Below are positions 7,990 to 17,470 of a DNA stretch of 64,000 bases, piece after piece. Below the pieces are notes generated by a model that was given only the letters and a program-made list of their open reading frames with translations, ran no database searches and was not told where the DNA came from. Source of the DNA: Delftia sp. PS-11 (GTDB taxonomy: Bacteria; Pseudomonadota; Gammaproteobacteria; Burkholderiales; Burkholderiaceae_C); the NCBI RefSeq assembly GCF_029870285.1, contig NZ_JACSYA010000020.1, positions 32,500 through 96,499 on the forward strand, given 5' to 3'. Every line of letters starts with the position of its first letter. The first letter of the stretch is position 1. The position numbers were made by a program, and so were the translations under genes.

Positions 7990-9921
7990 GTGTCATTGAT
8001 CATATCTCTGCCCCTCGTCAAAAAGCCTGTTGCAGCGGCCGCGTCCGTGATGCCCGACAAGATTTCTGCGGCTGCGGCACGCGAGGCTGATGCACAGCGC
8101 AAGAAGGCGCGTACCCTGGCCAAGCAGCAGCAGGCGGCCGAGCGCATTGCGGCTGCTAGCGGGCAGCTGTCTTCTGGCATCAGCGAGGCTTCCTCGGCAG
8201 CGGAGGAGCTCAAGCGGGCGTCGGACCAGATCGCCACCGGGGCGCAGGAAGCGTCGGGCGCTGCCCAGGAGTCGCTGGCAGCGTTCACGCAGGTGACGGG
8301 CGCCATCCAGCGGCAGATGAACAACGCCACGGTCAGCCAGACCAAGACGGAAGCCGTGCAGGGCCTGATCCTGCGCACCAGCGACGAGGTGTCGCGCCTG
8401 ATCGCGAATGTCGATGTGGCCGCCAAGCGGCAGGCCGCCTCGGTCGAGATGGTGGTGGAGCTGGAAAAGCAGGCCGCCAACATCGGCGACATCGTCAAGG
8501 CGGTGGTGCGCATCGCCGACCAGACCAATCTGCTGGCCCTGAATGCCGCGATCGAGGCGGCGCGTGCCGGAAAGCATGGCAAGGGCTTTGCTGTGGTTGC
8601 CGATGAGGTGCGCACGCTGGCGGAAACCTCGGAAAAAAGCGCCAAGCAGATCCAGGACCTGGTGGGCCAGATCCAGCAGGAGGTCAAGGCGATTGCCGAT
8701 GGCATCAATGTCTCGGCCAAGACCATCGAGGGCGAAGCCGACAAGGGCCGCTCCATCACTGGCCAGCTGGCGCAGATCCGCCAGGATGTCATCGATGTGG
8801 TCAACGGCGTGACGGAAATTGCAACAGGTGCCCAGCAATCCAACGATGCTGCCCAACAGGCGCTCAAAGGCGCAGAGGAAATTGCGGCGGCTGCCGAGGA
8901 GCAGTCTGCCGCTGCCGAAGAGTCGGCCAAGACGGTCAAGGAGCAGACTCAGGCGCTGGGAGAGAGCGAGCGCACGGCGCAGGCCCTGTCCGAACTGGCC
9001 GAAGACCTCAAGAACTCCACGGATGTGGCCAAGAGCGCGGAAGAGGTAGCCTCCAGCGCCGAGGAGCTGTCATCTGCGGTGCAGGAGATCAACCGCGCCT
9101 CCAGCCAGATCACGGTGGCGCTGGAGCAGATCCGCAAGGGCGCGCAAACGGCGGCTGCTGCTGCCGAGGAGTCCGCTGCCGCAGTCAACCAGATCGAAAA
9201 AGGTGTGGAAATTGCCCAGCAGCGCTCCACGGCATCGGGCGAGAAGGTCAAGAACGTCCAGTCGCTGCTGCGCGTCAACAAGGCTACCGTGGACCAGTTG
9301 ATTCATGGCATCGGCGAGTCGGTCAAACAGACCCAGGCCAGCATCAAGCAGGTCAAGGACCTGGAGCAGGTATCGCGGCGCATCGACAAGATCGTCGAGG
9401 CCATCACCACGGTCTCGATCCAGACCAATATGCTGGCCGTCAACGGCTCCATCGAGGCAGCTCGGGCTGGTGAATTCGGCAAGGGCTTCGTGGTGGTCAG
9501 CACGGATATCCGCAACCTGGCCCGTGATTCCGCAGAAAACGCCGACCGCATCAAGGACCTGGTCAAGGCGGTGCAGGACCAGATCACCCGGGTGAGTCAC
9601 GACCTCGACGAGATCGTCAAGGCAGCCGTGGCGGAATCCGAGCAGGCGCGTGCGGCGACTGCCAATCTGGTGGTCATCGAGACGGATGTGGTTGAAGTCG
9701 AGAAGGCCTCGCTTGAAATCCTGGCCGCTGCGCAGGAAATTTCCGTGGCGATCATCCAGGCCAAGCGCGGCATCGAGCAGATCTCGGCTGCTGCGCAGGA
9801 GGCCGAAAAGGCCACTGCCGAAGCCGCAGGCGCAGCCGAGCAGCAGGCTAAGGGAGCCGAGGAGCTGGCGGCTGCGATCGAGGAGATCGCATCGCTGGCC
9901 GATGAACTGCAAAGCCTTTGA
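7990..9921 (+). CDS. soluble methyl-accepting chemotaxis protein with two signalling tips
   Basis: 643 residues starting at GTG 7990. No transmembrane segment and no recognisable sensor domain: almost the whole length is heptad-rich coiled coil. Two hairpin tips are present, one at about 172-212 ([36 protein letters not shown]) and a diverged one at about 475-511 ([35 protein letters not shown]). A usual receptor has one. The tips are where CheW and CheA bind, so one chain could nucleate two contacts. First gene of the cluster, followed 17 bases later by the triple CheW gene. A cytoplasmic array is inferred. Confidence 0.9.
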   Translation: MSLIISLPLVKKPVAAAASVMPDKISAAAAREADAQRKKARTLAKQQQAAERIAAASGQLSSGISEASSAAEELKRASDQIATGAQEASGAAQESLAAFTQVTGAIQRQMNNATVSQTKTEAVQGLILRTSDEVSRLIANVDVAAKRQAASVEMVVELEKQAANIGDIVKAVVRIADQTNLLALNAAIEAARAGKHGKGFAVVADEVRTLAETSEKSAKQIQDLVGQIQQEVKAIADGINVSAKTIEGEADKGRSITGQLAQIRQDVIDVVNGVTEIATGAQQSNDAAQQALKGAEEIAAAAEEQSAAAEESAKTVKEQTQALGESERTAQALSELAEDLKNSTDVAKSAEEVASSAEELSSAVQEINRASSQITVALEQIRKGAQTAAAAAEESAAAVNQIEKGVEIAQQRSTASGEKVKNVQSLLRVNKATVDQLIHGIGESVKQTQASIKQVKDLEQVSRRIDKIVEAITTVSIQTNMLAVNGSIEAARAGEFGKGFVVVSTDIRNLARDSAENADRIKDLVKAVQDQITRVSHDLDEIVKAAVAESEQARAATANLVVIETDVVEVEKASLEILAAAQEISVAIIQAKRGIEQISAAAQEAEKATAEAAGAAEQQAKGAEELAAAIEEIASLADELQSL

Positions 9922-9938
9922 CTGGCCGGAGCACGACC

Positions 9939-11489
9939 ATGACCGAAGAAGTCCTTGTCTCTCGGCTGGCGGGCGCCGGTGATGATGCCACCGGGGCCGT
10001 CACCGACACACGGCAGTTCGTCACTTTCCTGGCCGGTGGCGATGTATTTGCAGTGGATATGGCGCCCGTGCAGGAAATCATCCGTGTGCCGGCGGTCGTG
10101 CGCGTGCCGCTGGCGCCGCGCACGCTCGATGGCCTGGCCAATTTGCGCGGTCGCGTGCTGCCCATCATTTCCCTGCGCCGCACGTTCGGCTTCGAAGAGC
10201 TGGAGCATGACGATTCCACCCGTGCCGTGGTGATCGACCTGGGCCAGGCTCTGGGCTTTGTGGTGGACCGCGTGGCCAGCGTCATCAATGTCGAGCCCCA
10301 GAGCATTGAGGGCGTCGAAGGGGTCCGCAGCACGGTCCGCAGCGAACTGCTCACGGGCATTCTGAAGAATGTCGGCGGCTTCGAGATGGTGATGGTGCTG
10401 GACTTCGCCCGGCTGATCGCCCAGGAGTTCGCCGAGATCGCGGAGCTGGCGCGCCAGGGCGACCCGGCCGTGCTGTCTGGCACGCCCGTTGTTGAGCAGG
10501 ACGATGCACTGGCCAGCGATGAGCTGCAGCTGGTGAGTTTTTCGGTGGCCGCGCAAGAGTACGCCATCGATATTTCCAGCGTCCAGGAAATTGTCCAGGT
10601 ACCGCAAAAGATCGTGCATGTGCCCAACTCCCCGCCGCATGTGCTGGGGCTGATGACCTTGCGCGAGCGGCTGCTGCCGCTGGTGAGCCTGCGCTGCCTG
10701 TTCGGCCTGCCCCGGCTGGCACTGGACGAGCGCAGCCGCGTTGTGGTGGTGTCTCTGGAGGGGACGGCCGTGGGGGTGGTGACGGATGCCGTCTCCGAGG
10801 TGCTGCGCGTGCCTGCATCCATGGTTGACGCCATGCCGCCCTTGCTGGCGCGTGATGGCGATCTTTCCGATATCAGCCGCATCTGTCGCCTGGATGGCGG
10901 GCGCAGGCTGGTCTCGATTCTTTCGGCGGACAACATGTTCCGCAACTCGGTCGTGAGGAATGTGCTGAAAGCGGTGGAAGACATGGACGATTACACACGC
11001 AAAGAGATCGAGGATGACCACGGCAGCGACGATGAGGAGCAGGTAGTGGTATTCCAGCTGGCCCAGGGCGAGTTTGGCGTGCCCATCGGCAGCGTGCAGG
11101 AAATCGTGCGCGTGCCACAGGAGCTGACCCATGTGCCCCGGTCGCCGGCCTTTGTCGAGGGGGTGATCAATTTGCGGGGTGCCGTGCTGCCCGTGATCGA
11201 CCAGCGCAAGCGCCTGGACCTGCCGGCCATTGCCCGCAATGACCGCCAGCGCATCATGGTGTTCCTGCTGGCAGGGGTGCGCACCGGCTTCATCGTCGAT
11301 GCGGTCACCGAGGTGCTCAAGATCCCCAAGAGCGCGATCGAAAAGTCGCCCATGCTCTCCGGCCAGCAGTCGCGGCTGCTCGGGCGCGTGGCCAACCTGG
11401 AAAAGCAGCGCCGCATGATCCAGCTGATCGATCCCAGCCACCTGATCGCCGAAGCCGACAGCGCCTCGCTGACGACGATGGCGGTCTGA
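9939..11489 (+). CDS. triple-domain CheW coupling protein
   Basis: 516 residues from ATG 9939 (GGAGC 7 bases upstream). Three CheW domains in tandem begin at about residues 25, 200 and 367, each with the family landmarks: a VQEI(I/V)RVP-like segment, then NLRG(R/A)VLP(I/V)I in domains 1 and 3 and MTLRERLLPLVSLR in domain 2, and a GFVVD/GVVTD/GFIVD element. Domain 2 lacks the NLRG core. CheW links receptors to CheA. A three-domain version could bridge several receptors or kinases, in keeping with the two-tip receptor next door. The role is known for the family; the bridging idea is inference. Confidence 0.92.
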   Translation: MTEEVLVSRLAGAGDDATGAVTDTRQFVTFLAGGDVFAVDMAPVQEIIRVPAVVRVPLAPRTLDGLANLRGRVLPIISLRRTFGFEELEHDDSTRAVVIDLGQALGFVVDRVASVINVEPQSIEGVEGVRSTVRSELLTGILKNVGGFEMVMVLDFARLIAQEFAEIAELARQGDPAVLSGTPVVEQDDALASDELQLVSFSVAAQEYAIDISSVQEIVQVPQKIVHVPNSPPHVLGLMTLRERLLPLVSLRCLFGLPRLALDERSRVVVVSLEGTAVGVVTDAVSEVLRVPASMVDAMPPLLARDGDLSDISRICRLDGGRRLVSILSADNMFRNSVVRNVLKAVEDMDDYTRKEIEDDHGSDDEEQVVVFQLAQGEFGVPIGSVQEIVRVPQELTHVPRSPAFVEGVINLRGAVLPVIDQRKRLDLPAIARNDRQRIMVFLLAGVRTGFIVDAVTEVLKIPKSAIEKSPMLSGQQSRLLGRVANLEKQRRMIQLIDPSHLIAEADSASLTTMAV

Positions 11490-11503
11490 AACTGGAGTCC
11501 GCG

Positions 11504-12595
11504 ATGATCAAGTTGCTGGTAGTCGATGATTCGGCGCTGATGCGGCGCCAGATCACGCAGCTGTTCGAGGCGCAGCCTGATTTCCAGGTCTGCGTGGCCC
11601 GCAACGGCCGCGAAGCCGTGGAGGAAAGCCTGCGTTTCGAGCCGGACGTGATCACGCTGGACATCAACATGCCCGAGATGGATGGCCTGACGGCGCTGTC
11701 GCTCATCATGGCTGCGCGGCCCGTGCCCGTGGTCATGGTGTCCTCGCTGACCGAGAAAGGGGCGCTTGCCACCTTCGAGGCGCTGGCGCTGGGCGCGGTG
11801 GACTTCGTGGCCAAGCCCGGTGGCACCATTTCCCTGAGCTTCGATGAGGTGAAGGAGTCTCTGGTCGCCAAGGTCCGGGCGGCTGCCGGGGCCCAGATCC
11901 GCAAGCCCGGTGTGGCAGGCCGCCTGGCGGACCGCCTCAAGGAGCAGCGCACAGCGCAGGCTGCTGCTGCTGCTACTGCTGCTGCCAGGCCTGCCGCGCC
12001 GGCCTGCAATTCGCGTGCAAGCACGGTCAGCCTGGTGCTGATCGGCGTGTCCACCGGCGGGCCAGGCACGCTGGAAGCCATCTTGCCGCTGCTGCCTGCC
12101 CATTTTCCGTGCCCGATTGTGGTGGCGCAGCACATGCCCATGGCTTTCACGGGTCCCTTCGCCCAGCGCATGAACCAGATGTGTGCGTTGGATGTGGTCG
12201 AAGTGGCCAAGCCCATGGAACTGGAGCCCGGCACGGTCTATATCGCCAAAGGCGGCGCTGACACAGCCGTGCTGCGGCGAGCGAACCGCCTGATGGCATC
12301 GCCCAGGCCCGAGTCCCGTGCGCATTTGTGGCACCCCTCGGTCGAGCTGCTTGGCCGCACTGCGCTGGAGCATTGCGAAGCCAGCGGGCTGATTGGCGTC
12401 ATGTTGACCGGCATGGGCTATGACGGCGCCGATGCCTTTGCCGAGATCAAGCGCCAGGGCGGACGCACGATTGCCGAAGCCGAGGATACCGCTGTGGTCT
12501 ACGGCATGCCGCGTGAGCTGATCGAGCGCCGTGGTGCCACCGTGGTGCTGCCCTGCAACCGGATTGCTGACCAGCTGATGGGCTGGGTGCGTTGA
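11504..12595 (+). CDS. cheB: chemotaxis protein-glutamate methylesterase CheB
   Basis: 363 residues. An N-terminal receiver domain (VDDSALMRRQ, phosphoacceptor Asp53 in TLDINMPEMDG) is joined by an Ala-rich linker (about 150-170) to the methylesterase domain. The catalytic triad is visible: Ser183 in GVSTGGPG, His210 in AQHMP and Asp307 in GYDGAD. It removes methyl groups from receptors, and its activity rises when CheA phosphorylates the receiver. It lies between the triple CheW and the HEAT-repeat protein in the same operon. Confidence 0.96.
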   Translation: MIKLLVVDDSALMRRQITQLFEAQPDFQVCVARNGREAVEESLRFEPDVITLDINMPEMDGLTALSLIMAARPVPVVMVSSLTEKGALATFEALALGAVDFVAKPGGTISLSFDEVKESLVAKVRAAAGAQIRKPGVAGRLADRLKEQRTAQAAAAATAAARPAAPACNSRASTVSLVLIGVSTGGPGTLEAILPLLPAHFPCPIVVAQHMPMAFTGPFAQRMNQMCALDVVEVAKPMELEPGTVYIAKGGADTAVLRRANRLMASPRPESRAHLWHPSVELLGRTALEHCEASGLIGVMLTGMGYDGADAFAEIKRQGGRTIAEAEDTAVVYGMPRELIERRGATVVLPCNRIADQLMGWVR

Positions 12596-12616
12596 ACAAC
12601 GGAGACAGTGAACACC

Positions 12617-13252
12617 ATGGCAATCATCAGACGAACTTCCAGCACACCGGCAGGTCTGAACCAGGGCCTGGACCGGCGTGGTCATTCCCGTGATACAGCG
12701 GGCCTGCTGCAGCAGCTGAGCGACAGCGATGCGTCCGCGCGCCGCTGGGCAGCGCACGATCTGGCAGGCGTGCGCGAGGCTTCGACGGCATTGGTGGCGC
12801 GCCTGCGTGTCGAGCATGAAGCCAGCGTGCGCACGGCGCTGTGCATGGCCCTGTCCGAAATCGGTGATGCGGTGGCCGTCGCCGGCCTGGTGGACTGCCT
12901 GCGCAGCGATGACGCAGCCCTGCGCAACGAGGCGCTGGAGACGCTCAAGCTGCTGCCCGACGCGGTGGCGCCCATCATGCAGGATCTGCTGTCCGACCCG
13001 GACCCGGACGTGCGCATCTTCTCCGTCAACGTGCTCGAATCCCTGCGCCATCCTGATGTGGAGAAGTGGCTGTGCGACGTGATCGACAGGGATGCGCACA
13101 CCAATGTCTGCGCCACAGCGGTGGACTTGCTCGGCGAGGTTGGCACGCTGGCCGCGCAGCATTCCCTGGCCCGGCTCAAGGCGCGTTTCGCCCATGAACC
13201 CTACATCGGCTTCGCGGCTGATCTTGCGCTGCGGCGCATTCAGGAGAAGTGA
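12617..13252 (+). CDS. HEAT-repeat scaffold protein of the chemosensory operon
   Basis: About 211 residues from ATG 12617; GTG 12608 in the same frame is close to GGAGA (12601) and cannot be excluded. The sequence is a row of paired helices with the HEAT/PBS-lyase-like pattern (SDASARRWAAHDLAG, SVRTALCMALSEIGD, DAALRNEALETL, DPDVRIFSVNVLESL, CATAVDLLGEVG), about five or six repeats. No enzyme motif. HEAT proteins bind partners; placed between cheB and cheR it is likely an adaptor for the adaptation enzymes or receptors, which is inference. Confidence 0.85.
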   Translation: MAIIRRTSSTPAGLNQGLDRRGHSRDTAGLLQQLSDSDASARRWAAHDLAGVREASTALVARLRVEHEASVRTALCMALSEIGDAVAVAGLVDCLRSDDAALRNEALETLKLLPDAVAPIMQDLLSDPDPDVRIFSVNVLESLRHPDVEKWLCDVIDRDAHTNVCATAVDLLGEVGTLAAQHSLARLKARFAHEPYIGFAADLALRRIQEK

Positions 13253-14095
13253 TTGAGCGATCCATCCATCTCCGACGATGATTTCGAAAAATTCCGGGAA
13301 TTCTTCTATCGCAAGACCGGAATCCAGTTCGAATCCACCAAGCGCTACTTCGTGGACAAGCGCTTGCTAGAGCGCATCAGCGCCACGCAATCGGGCTGTT
13401 TTCGCAGCTATTTCACGATGCTGCGCTTTCAGGCCAGCGGTGAGGAGTTGCAGGCGCTGACCAATCTGATGACGGTCAACGAAACCTACTTCTTCCGTGA
13501 GGAGTACCAGTTCAAGTGCCTGGTCGAGTCGATCCTGCCCGATGTGGTCCGGCGCAAGCAGCCGGGGCAGGCCATCCGCATCTGGTCGATTCCTTCCTCG
13601 TCGGGCGAGGAGGCCTATTCGATTGCGATCTACCTGCTGGAGATGTGGCCCGAAATCGCCAACTGGGATGTGGAGCTGATCTCGTCCGATATCGATACCG
13701 ACATTCTGCGCAGCGCACGGCGCGGCAGGTATGGCCCGCGCTCTGTCCAGCATCTGCCGCAGAACCTCTTGAAGCGCTATTTCAAGAAGCTGCTGGATGG
13801 CGACTACCAGATCAACGACGAACTGCGCGAGGCCGTGGAGTTCACGCGCGTCAACCTCAATGATCCGGCCGACACCCGGCCCTACCGGGGGTTCGACATC
13901 ATTTTCTGCAGGAATCTGCTGATTTATTTCGATGAACTGTCCAGGGCCAAGGCGGCGGAAGTGTTTTTCGATGCACTCAATCCGGGTGGGTACATCTGCC
14001 TGGGGCATTCCGAGTCCATGAGCCGTATCACCTCGCTGTTCAGCGTTCGCAAGTTTCCCCATGCGATCGTCTACCAAAAGCCGGAGAAGCGATGA
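13253..14095 (+). CDS. cheR: chemotaxis protein methyltransferase CheR with atypical SAM motif
   Basis: 280 residues from a TTG immediately after the upstream TGA, with AGGAGAAG at 13242-13249. The N-terminal helical domain (FREFFYRKTGIQF, KRYFVDKRL) and the methyltransferase domain (TVNETYFFR; FDIIFCRNLLIYF; GGYICLGHSES) are clear. The SAM-binding loop reads WSIPSSSGEEAYS where CheR proteins usually have a GCSTGEEPYS-type loop: the Gly-Cys pair is replaced but GEE(x)YS is kept. It methylates receptor glutamates. It overlaps the following cheY by 4 bases. Confidence 0.94.
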   Translation: MSDPSISDDDFEKFREFFYRKTGIQFESTKRYFVDKRLLERISATQSGCFRSYFTMLRFQASGEELQALTNLMTVNETYFFREEYQFKCLVESILPDVVRRKQPGQAIRIWSIPSSSGEEAYSIAIYLLEMWPEIANWDVELISSDIDTDILRSARRGRYGPRSVQHLPQNLLKRYFKKLLDGDYQINDELREAVEFTRVNLNDPADTRPYRGFDIIFCRNLLIYFDELSRAKAAEVFFDALNPGGYICLGHSESMSRITSLFSVRKFPHAIVYQKPEKR

Positions 14096-14475
14096 GCAAC
14101 CTTTGTAAACGCATTCTGGTCGTGGACGATGCCGCCACCGTGCGCATGTATCACCGGACCATTCTGGAGAGCGCAGGCTTTTCCGTGGCGGAGGCCATCA
14201 ATGGCATTGAGGCGCTTGAAAAAGCGTTGCTCACGCCATTTGACCTGTACCTGGTGGATGTCAATATGCCCAAGCTCGATGGCTACGGTTTTTTGCGCGA
14301 GCTGCGCCGGCAGGCGATTGTGCAGGCGCCTGCCGTGATGATTTCCACCGAGGCGCAGGCCAAGGACCGCTCCAAGGCGTATGTCTCCGGGGCCAACTAT
14401 TACCTGATCAAGCCCATCAAGCCGCAGGAACTGCTGGCGCTGAGCCGCCTGTTGCTGGGCATGGCGGAGGGATGA
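14092..14475 (+). CDS. cheY: CheY-like single-domain response regulator (first copy)
   Basis: 127 residues forming one receiver domain: acidic pair D12-D13, phosphoacceptor D56 (LVDVNMPKLDG), Thr86 in MISTEAQAKD and Lys107 in LIKPIKP. No output domain. Start overlaps cheR; the CheA gene begins one base after its stop. It probably receives phosphate from the cluster's CheA. Whether it binds a flagellar motor or another target cannot be told here. Confidence 0.92.
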   Translation: MSNLCKRILVVDDAATVRMYHRTILESAGFSVAEAINGIEALEKALLTPFDLYLVDVNMPKLDGYGFLRELRRQAIVQAPAVMISTEAQAKDRSKAYVSGANYYLIKPIKPQELLALSRLLLGMAEG

Positions 14476-14476
14476 C

Positions 14477-17212
14477 ATGAACCCGTTGATTGCACAGTTT
14501 GTTTTCGAGGCGCGTGACTTTCTGCAGGGCATCGGCAATGAGCTGATGGCCTTGGAAGCTGCACCTGATGACATGGAGAGGATGACCGATCTGTTCCGAC
14601 TGGTCCATACGCTCAAGGGCAACTCCGGGCTGTTTGACTTCCCGGCCATGACACGCCTGCTGCACGCTGGTGAGGATCTCATGGATGCGGTCCGCGATGG
14701 GCGGGTGGGCTACTCCCGGCAGCTGGCAGATGCGCTGCTGCAGGCCATGGATCTGGTCGGAGTGCAGGTTGACGAGATTGACGCCTCTGCCACTGGCGTG
14801 CTGGGCAGCGCCACCGACGAGGCTGCGCTGGCCAGCGCAGCGGCGCTCAGGGCTTTCATTCCTGACGCCGGGGAGGCGGACGCCGGGGGCGACGACGCTG
14901 ACGCTCCGGCGCATGACGATGTGCGCTGGTCCATGCCAGTGCCTTCGCTGGAGGCCATGTCCGAGAGCGAGCGTCTGGCCGTCTGGGATGCGGCTGGTGA
15001 GGATCTGCCTTTGTATCGTGTACGGTATGTTCCCGACCCGGACTGCTTCTTCAAGGGCGAAGATCCCTTTTTCCACATGCGCCAGCTTCCCGGTCTGGTC
15101 TGGGGCGGTGTGCAGGCCTTGCCATGGCCTGCGCTTGAGCAGCTCGATTGCTACAGCTGCCGCATCGTGTTCGATGCCCTGGCCAGGGCAGACCTGCCCT
15201 CCATACGCGAGCATTTCCGCTATGTGCCCGAGCAGGTGCAGGTGACGCAGTTGCCACTGCTGTCGCTGGCGATTGTGCAGGGCCGCCATGATGGTGGGCC
15301 GGTATGCGCCGACTTTGCCGTGCAGGCCCGGGAACTGCTGGGCCGTCAGGACCGGCAAGGGCTGGAAGCGGCCATCGAAACCATGCAGCAGCTGTGCGCT
15401 CCGGACTTGTGGCTGTCCTCTGCGCTGTGCTGGATGCAGCGTGTGCTGCGCACGGCACCGCAGCCCTGGGCCGCTGTGGGCTGTTTGATCGACAGCCTCG
15501 GCAGCCTGCAGACTCCGCAATGGCCGGGTGGCGATGACTGGCTGCGCAGCCCGGTGCCGCCAGCCAGCCAGCCTGAGGCTGCCGCGTGTGCGCTGAACGT
15601 GCAGGATCGGGCGCTGCTGGAGTCGATGGTAGCCGCTCAGGCTCAAGTCCTGGCCTTGCCCGATGGAGTGGATTGGCTGCCAGGGCGGCTGCAGGCATGT
15701 GCCGCCACGCTCAAAGCCTTGCTGTCCTTCCTGGGACAGACCGCGCATGGGCTTGATGATGCCTGCGCCGTGGCGCTGCGCGAGGGCCGCAGCCGGGCGC
15801 TGGCTGACTGGCTATCTGCCCAACGCAGCGAGGCCGGTTCGGCGCTGTCGATGGCCCTGATGCAGGCGTCTGAGCCGGAACCGGTCACCGAACCGGTCAC
15901 CGTGCCGCAGGGCGCGTTGCCGTCAGCCTCTGTGAACGCTACCGCCGTAACGCCCGCTCGTGCGGATACCGAACCGGAGCGCCGCGCTGCAGCAGACGAG
16001 GATACCCGGCCTGGCCGCCGCGCCGAGGATACCCAGGCCGGCAAGGTGCTCAAGGTCGAACAGTTCAAGGTGGACCGCCTGATGAACCTCATCGGTGAGA
16101 TGGTGGTGGCCAAGAACAGCCTGCCCTACCTGGCCAATCGCGCCGAGAACCTGTTCGGCGTGCGGGAGCTGGCGCGTGAAATCAAAGCCCAGTATGCGGT
16201 CATCAACCGGATCGCGGAGGAGATGCAGGACGCCATCATGCAGGTGCGCATGATGCCGGTCTCCTTTGTGTTCCAGCGCTTTCCCCGCATGGTGCGCGAC
16301 ATCTCCCACAAGCTGGGCAAACAGGTGGAGCTGGTGCTGGAGGGCGAGGACACCGAGGCCGACAAGAACATTGTCGAAACGCTGGCCGATCCCCTGGTCC
16401 ATATCGTGCGCAACAGCCTGGACCATGGTCTGGAGTCCGGAGAAGACCGCCTGCGGGCCGGCAAGCCGCAAACCGGCCGCCTGGTCATTCGGGCCTCCCA
16501 GGAATCCGACCGTGTGGTGATCGAGGTGATCGACGATGGCAAGGGCATCGACCCCGCCGTGATCAAGCGCAAGGCGTATGAGAAGGGCGTCATCGACGAG
16601 GCGCTGCTGGAGCGCATCTCGGACCAGGAGGCCATCAATCTGGTGTTTGCCGCCGGCTTCTCGACTGCCGAGCAGGTCTCCGATCTGTCGGGCCGTGGCG
16701 TTGGCATGGATGTGGTGCGCAGCACACTGGAGAAAGTGGGCGGCACAGTGCAGCTGTTCAGTGCCGTGGGGCGTGGCACGACCATCCGCCTGACGCTGCC
16801 GCTGTCCATGGCAGTGACCAACGTGATGATCATCGAGTCGGATGGGCAGATCTTCGGCCTGCCGATGGACTCCGTGGTGGAAACCGTGCGCCTGCCGATG
16901 GACAGCATCCGCGCCATCAAGCAGCGCCAGACCATCGTGCTGCGCGGCAAGATCGTCCCGGTCATGGCGCTCAACGAACTGCTGGCCATCGATGCGCAGC
17001 CCCGGCCCAATGCCGATCAGGAGCTGGCGGCTCTGGTCGTGCGCATCGGCGCCGACAGCTGCGCGCTGCTGGTCGATGATTTCCGCGAGGTAGTGGATGT
17101 AATTCTCAAGCCGTTGCCGGGCGAGCTGGCAAAGCTGCGCTGCTACGCCGGTACGGCCCTGCTCGGCGATGGCGCCGTGCTGATGGTTCTCAACCCGAAG
17201 GAGCTGCTCTGA
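14477..17212 (+). CDS. cheA: chemotaxis histidine kinase CheA, large form
   Basis: 911 residues, about 250 more than a typical CheA. Hpt domain 1-105 with phosphoacceptor His44 in LVHTLKGNSGLFDF. A long region of about 110-480 has no motif I recognise; it may include a CheY-binding part. Dimerisation segment from about 525 (VEQFKVDRLMNLIGEM). ATPase domain with N box near 640 (HIVRNSLDHGLE), G1 at about 685 (DDGKGID) and G2 at about 740 (GRGVGMDVV). CheW-like regulatory domain about 780-911. A small tandem repeat, EPVTEPVTVP, lies in the linker. It overlaps the next gene by one base. Confidence 0.95.
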   Translation: MNPLIAQFVFEARDFLQGIGNELMALEAAPDDMERMTDLFRLVHTLKGNSGLFDFPAMTRLLHAGEDLMDAVRDGRVGYSRQLADALLQAMDLVGVQVDEIDASATGVLGSATDEAALASAAALRAFIPDAGEADAGGDDADAPAHDDVRWSMPVPSLEAMSESERLAVWDAAGEDLPLYRVRYVPDPDCFFKGEDPFFHMRQLPGLVWGGVQALPWPALEQLDCYSCRIVFDALARADLPSIREHFRYVPEQVQVTQLPLLSLAIVQGRHDGGPVCADFAVQARELLGRQDRQGLEAAIETMQQLCAPDLWLSSALCWMQRVLRTAPQPWAAVGCLIDSLGSLQTPQWPGGDDWLRSPVPPASQPEAAACALNVQDRALLESMVAAQAQVLALPDGVDWLPGRLQACAATLKALLSFLGQTAHGLDDACAVALREGRSRALADWLSAQRSEAGSALSMALMQASEPEPVTEPVTVPQGALPSASVNATAVTPARADTEPERRAAADEDTRPGRRAEDTQAGKVLKVEQFKVDRLMNLIGEMVVAKNSLPYLANRAENLFGVRELAREIKAQYAVINRIAEEMQDAIMQVRMMPVSFVFQRFPRMVRDISHKLGKQVELVLEGEDTEADKNIVETLADPLVHIVRNSLDHGLESGEDRLRAGKPQTGRLVIRASQESDRVVIEVIDDGKGIDPAVIKRKAYEKGVIDEALLERISDQEAINLVFAAGFSTAEQVSDLSGRGVGMDVVRSTLEKVGGTVQLFSAVGRGTTIRLTLPLSMAVTNVMIIESDGQIFGLPMDSVVETVRLPMDSIRAIKQRQTIVLRGKIVPVMALNELLAIDAQPRPNADQELAALVVRIGADSCALLVDDFREVVDVILKPLPGELAKLRCYAGTALLGDGAVLMVLNPKELL

Positions 17213-17457
17213 TGGGCATCGAATACCAGAAAAAGCGCGCGAAGCTGTCCGGCTTCGTGTCCGTCGAAGAGGCCGAAGGCCTGCTTCAGTGGCTGCAAAG
17301 CGCGCCTCAGGGCGCCCTGGACATGCGCGATTGCGAGCACCTGCATGCCGCCAACCTGCAGGTGCTGATGGCGGTCAAGCCGAAGGTGGCCGCATGGCCG
17401 AAAGATGCGCAGCTGGATCGGTGGCTGCGACAGGCTCTGGAAACGACAACCGACTGA
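17212..17457 (+). CDS. small STAS-like protein
   Basis: 81 residues, ATG overlapping the cheA stop. The centre (GALDMRDCEHLHAANLQVLMAVKP) has the beta-strand then helix pattern of MlaB/anti-sigma-antagonist STAS domains, where a conserved position after the strand can be phosphorylated; here it reads CEHLHAAN rather than D-S/T. The fold call is moderate. It may link the chemosensory half to the Rsb half downstream, but that is conjecture. Confidence 0.65.
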   Translation: MGIEYQKKRAKLSGFVSVEEAEGLLQWLQSAPQGALDMRDCEHLHAANLQVLMAVKPKVAAWPKDAQLDRWLRQALETTTD

Positions 17458-17470
17458 TTGGGAGTGTGCA

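Noticed and set aside
9597..13195. Long open frames (614 and 734 codons) on the minus strand opposite cheW, cheB and the HEAT gene
   Set aside because: They are His/Gln-rich shadows of high-GC genes whose plus-strand products have clear domains.
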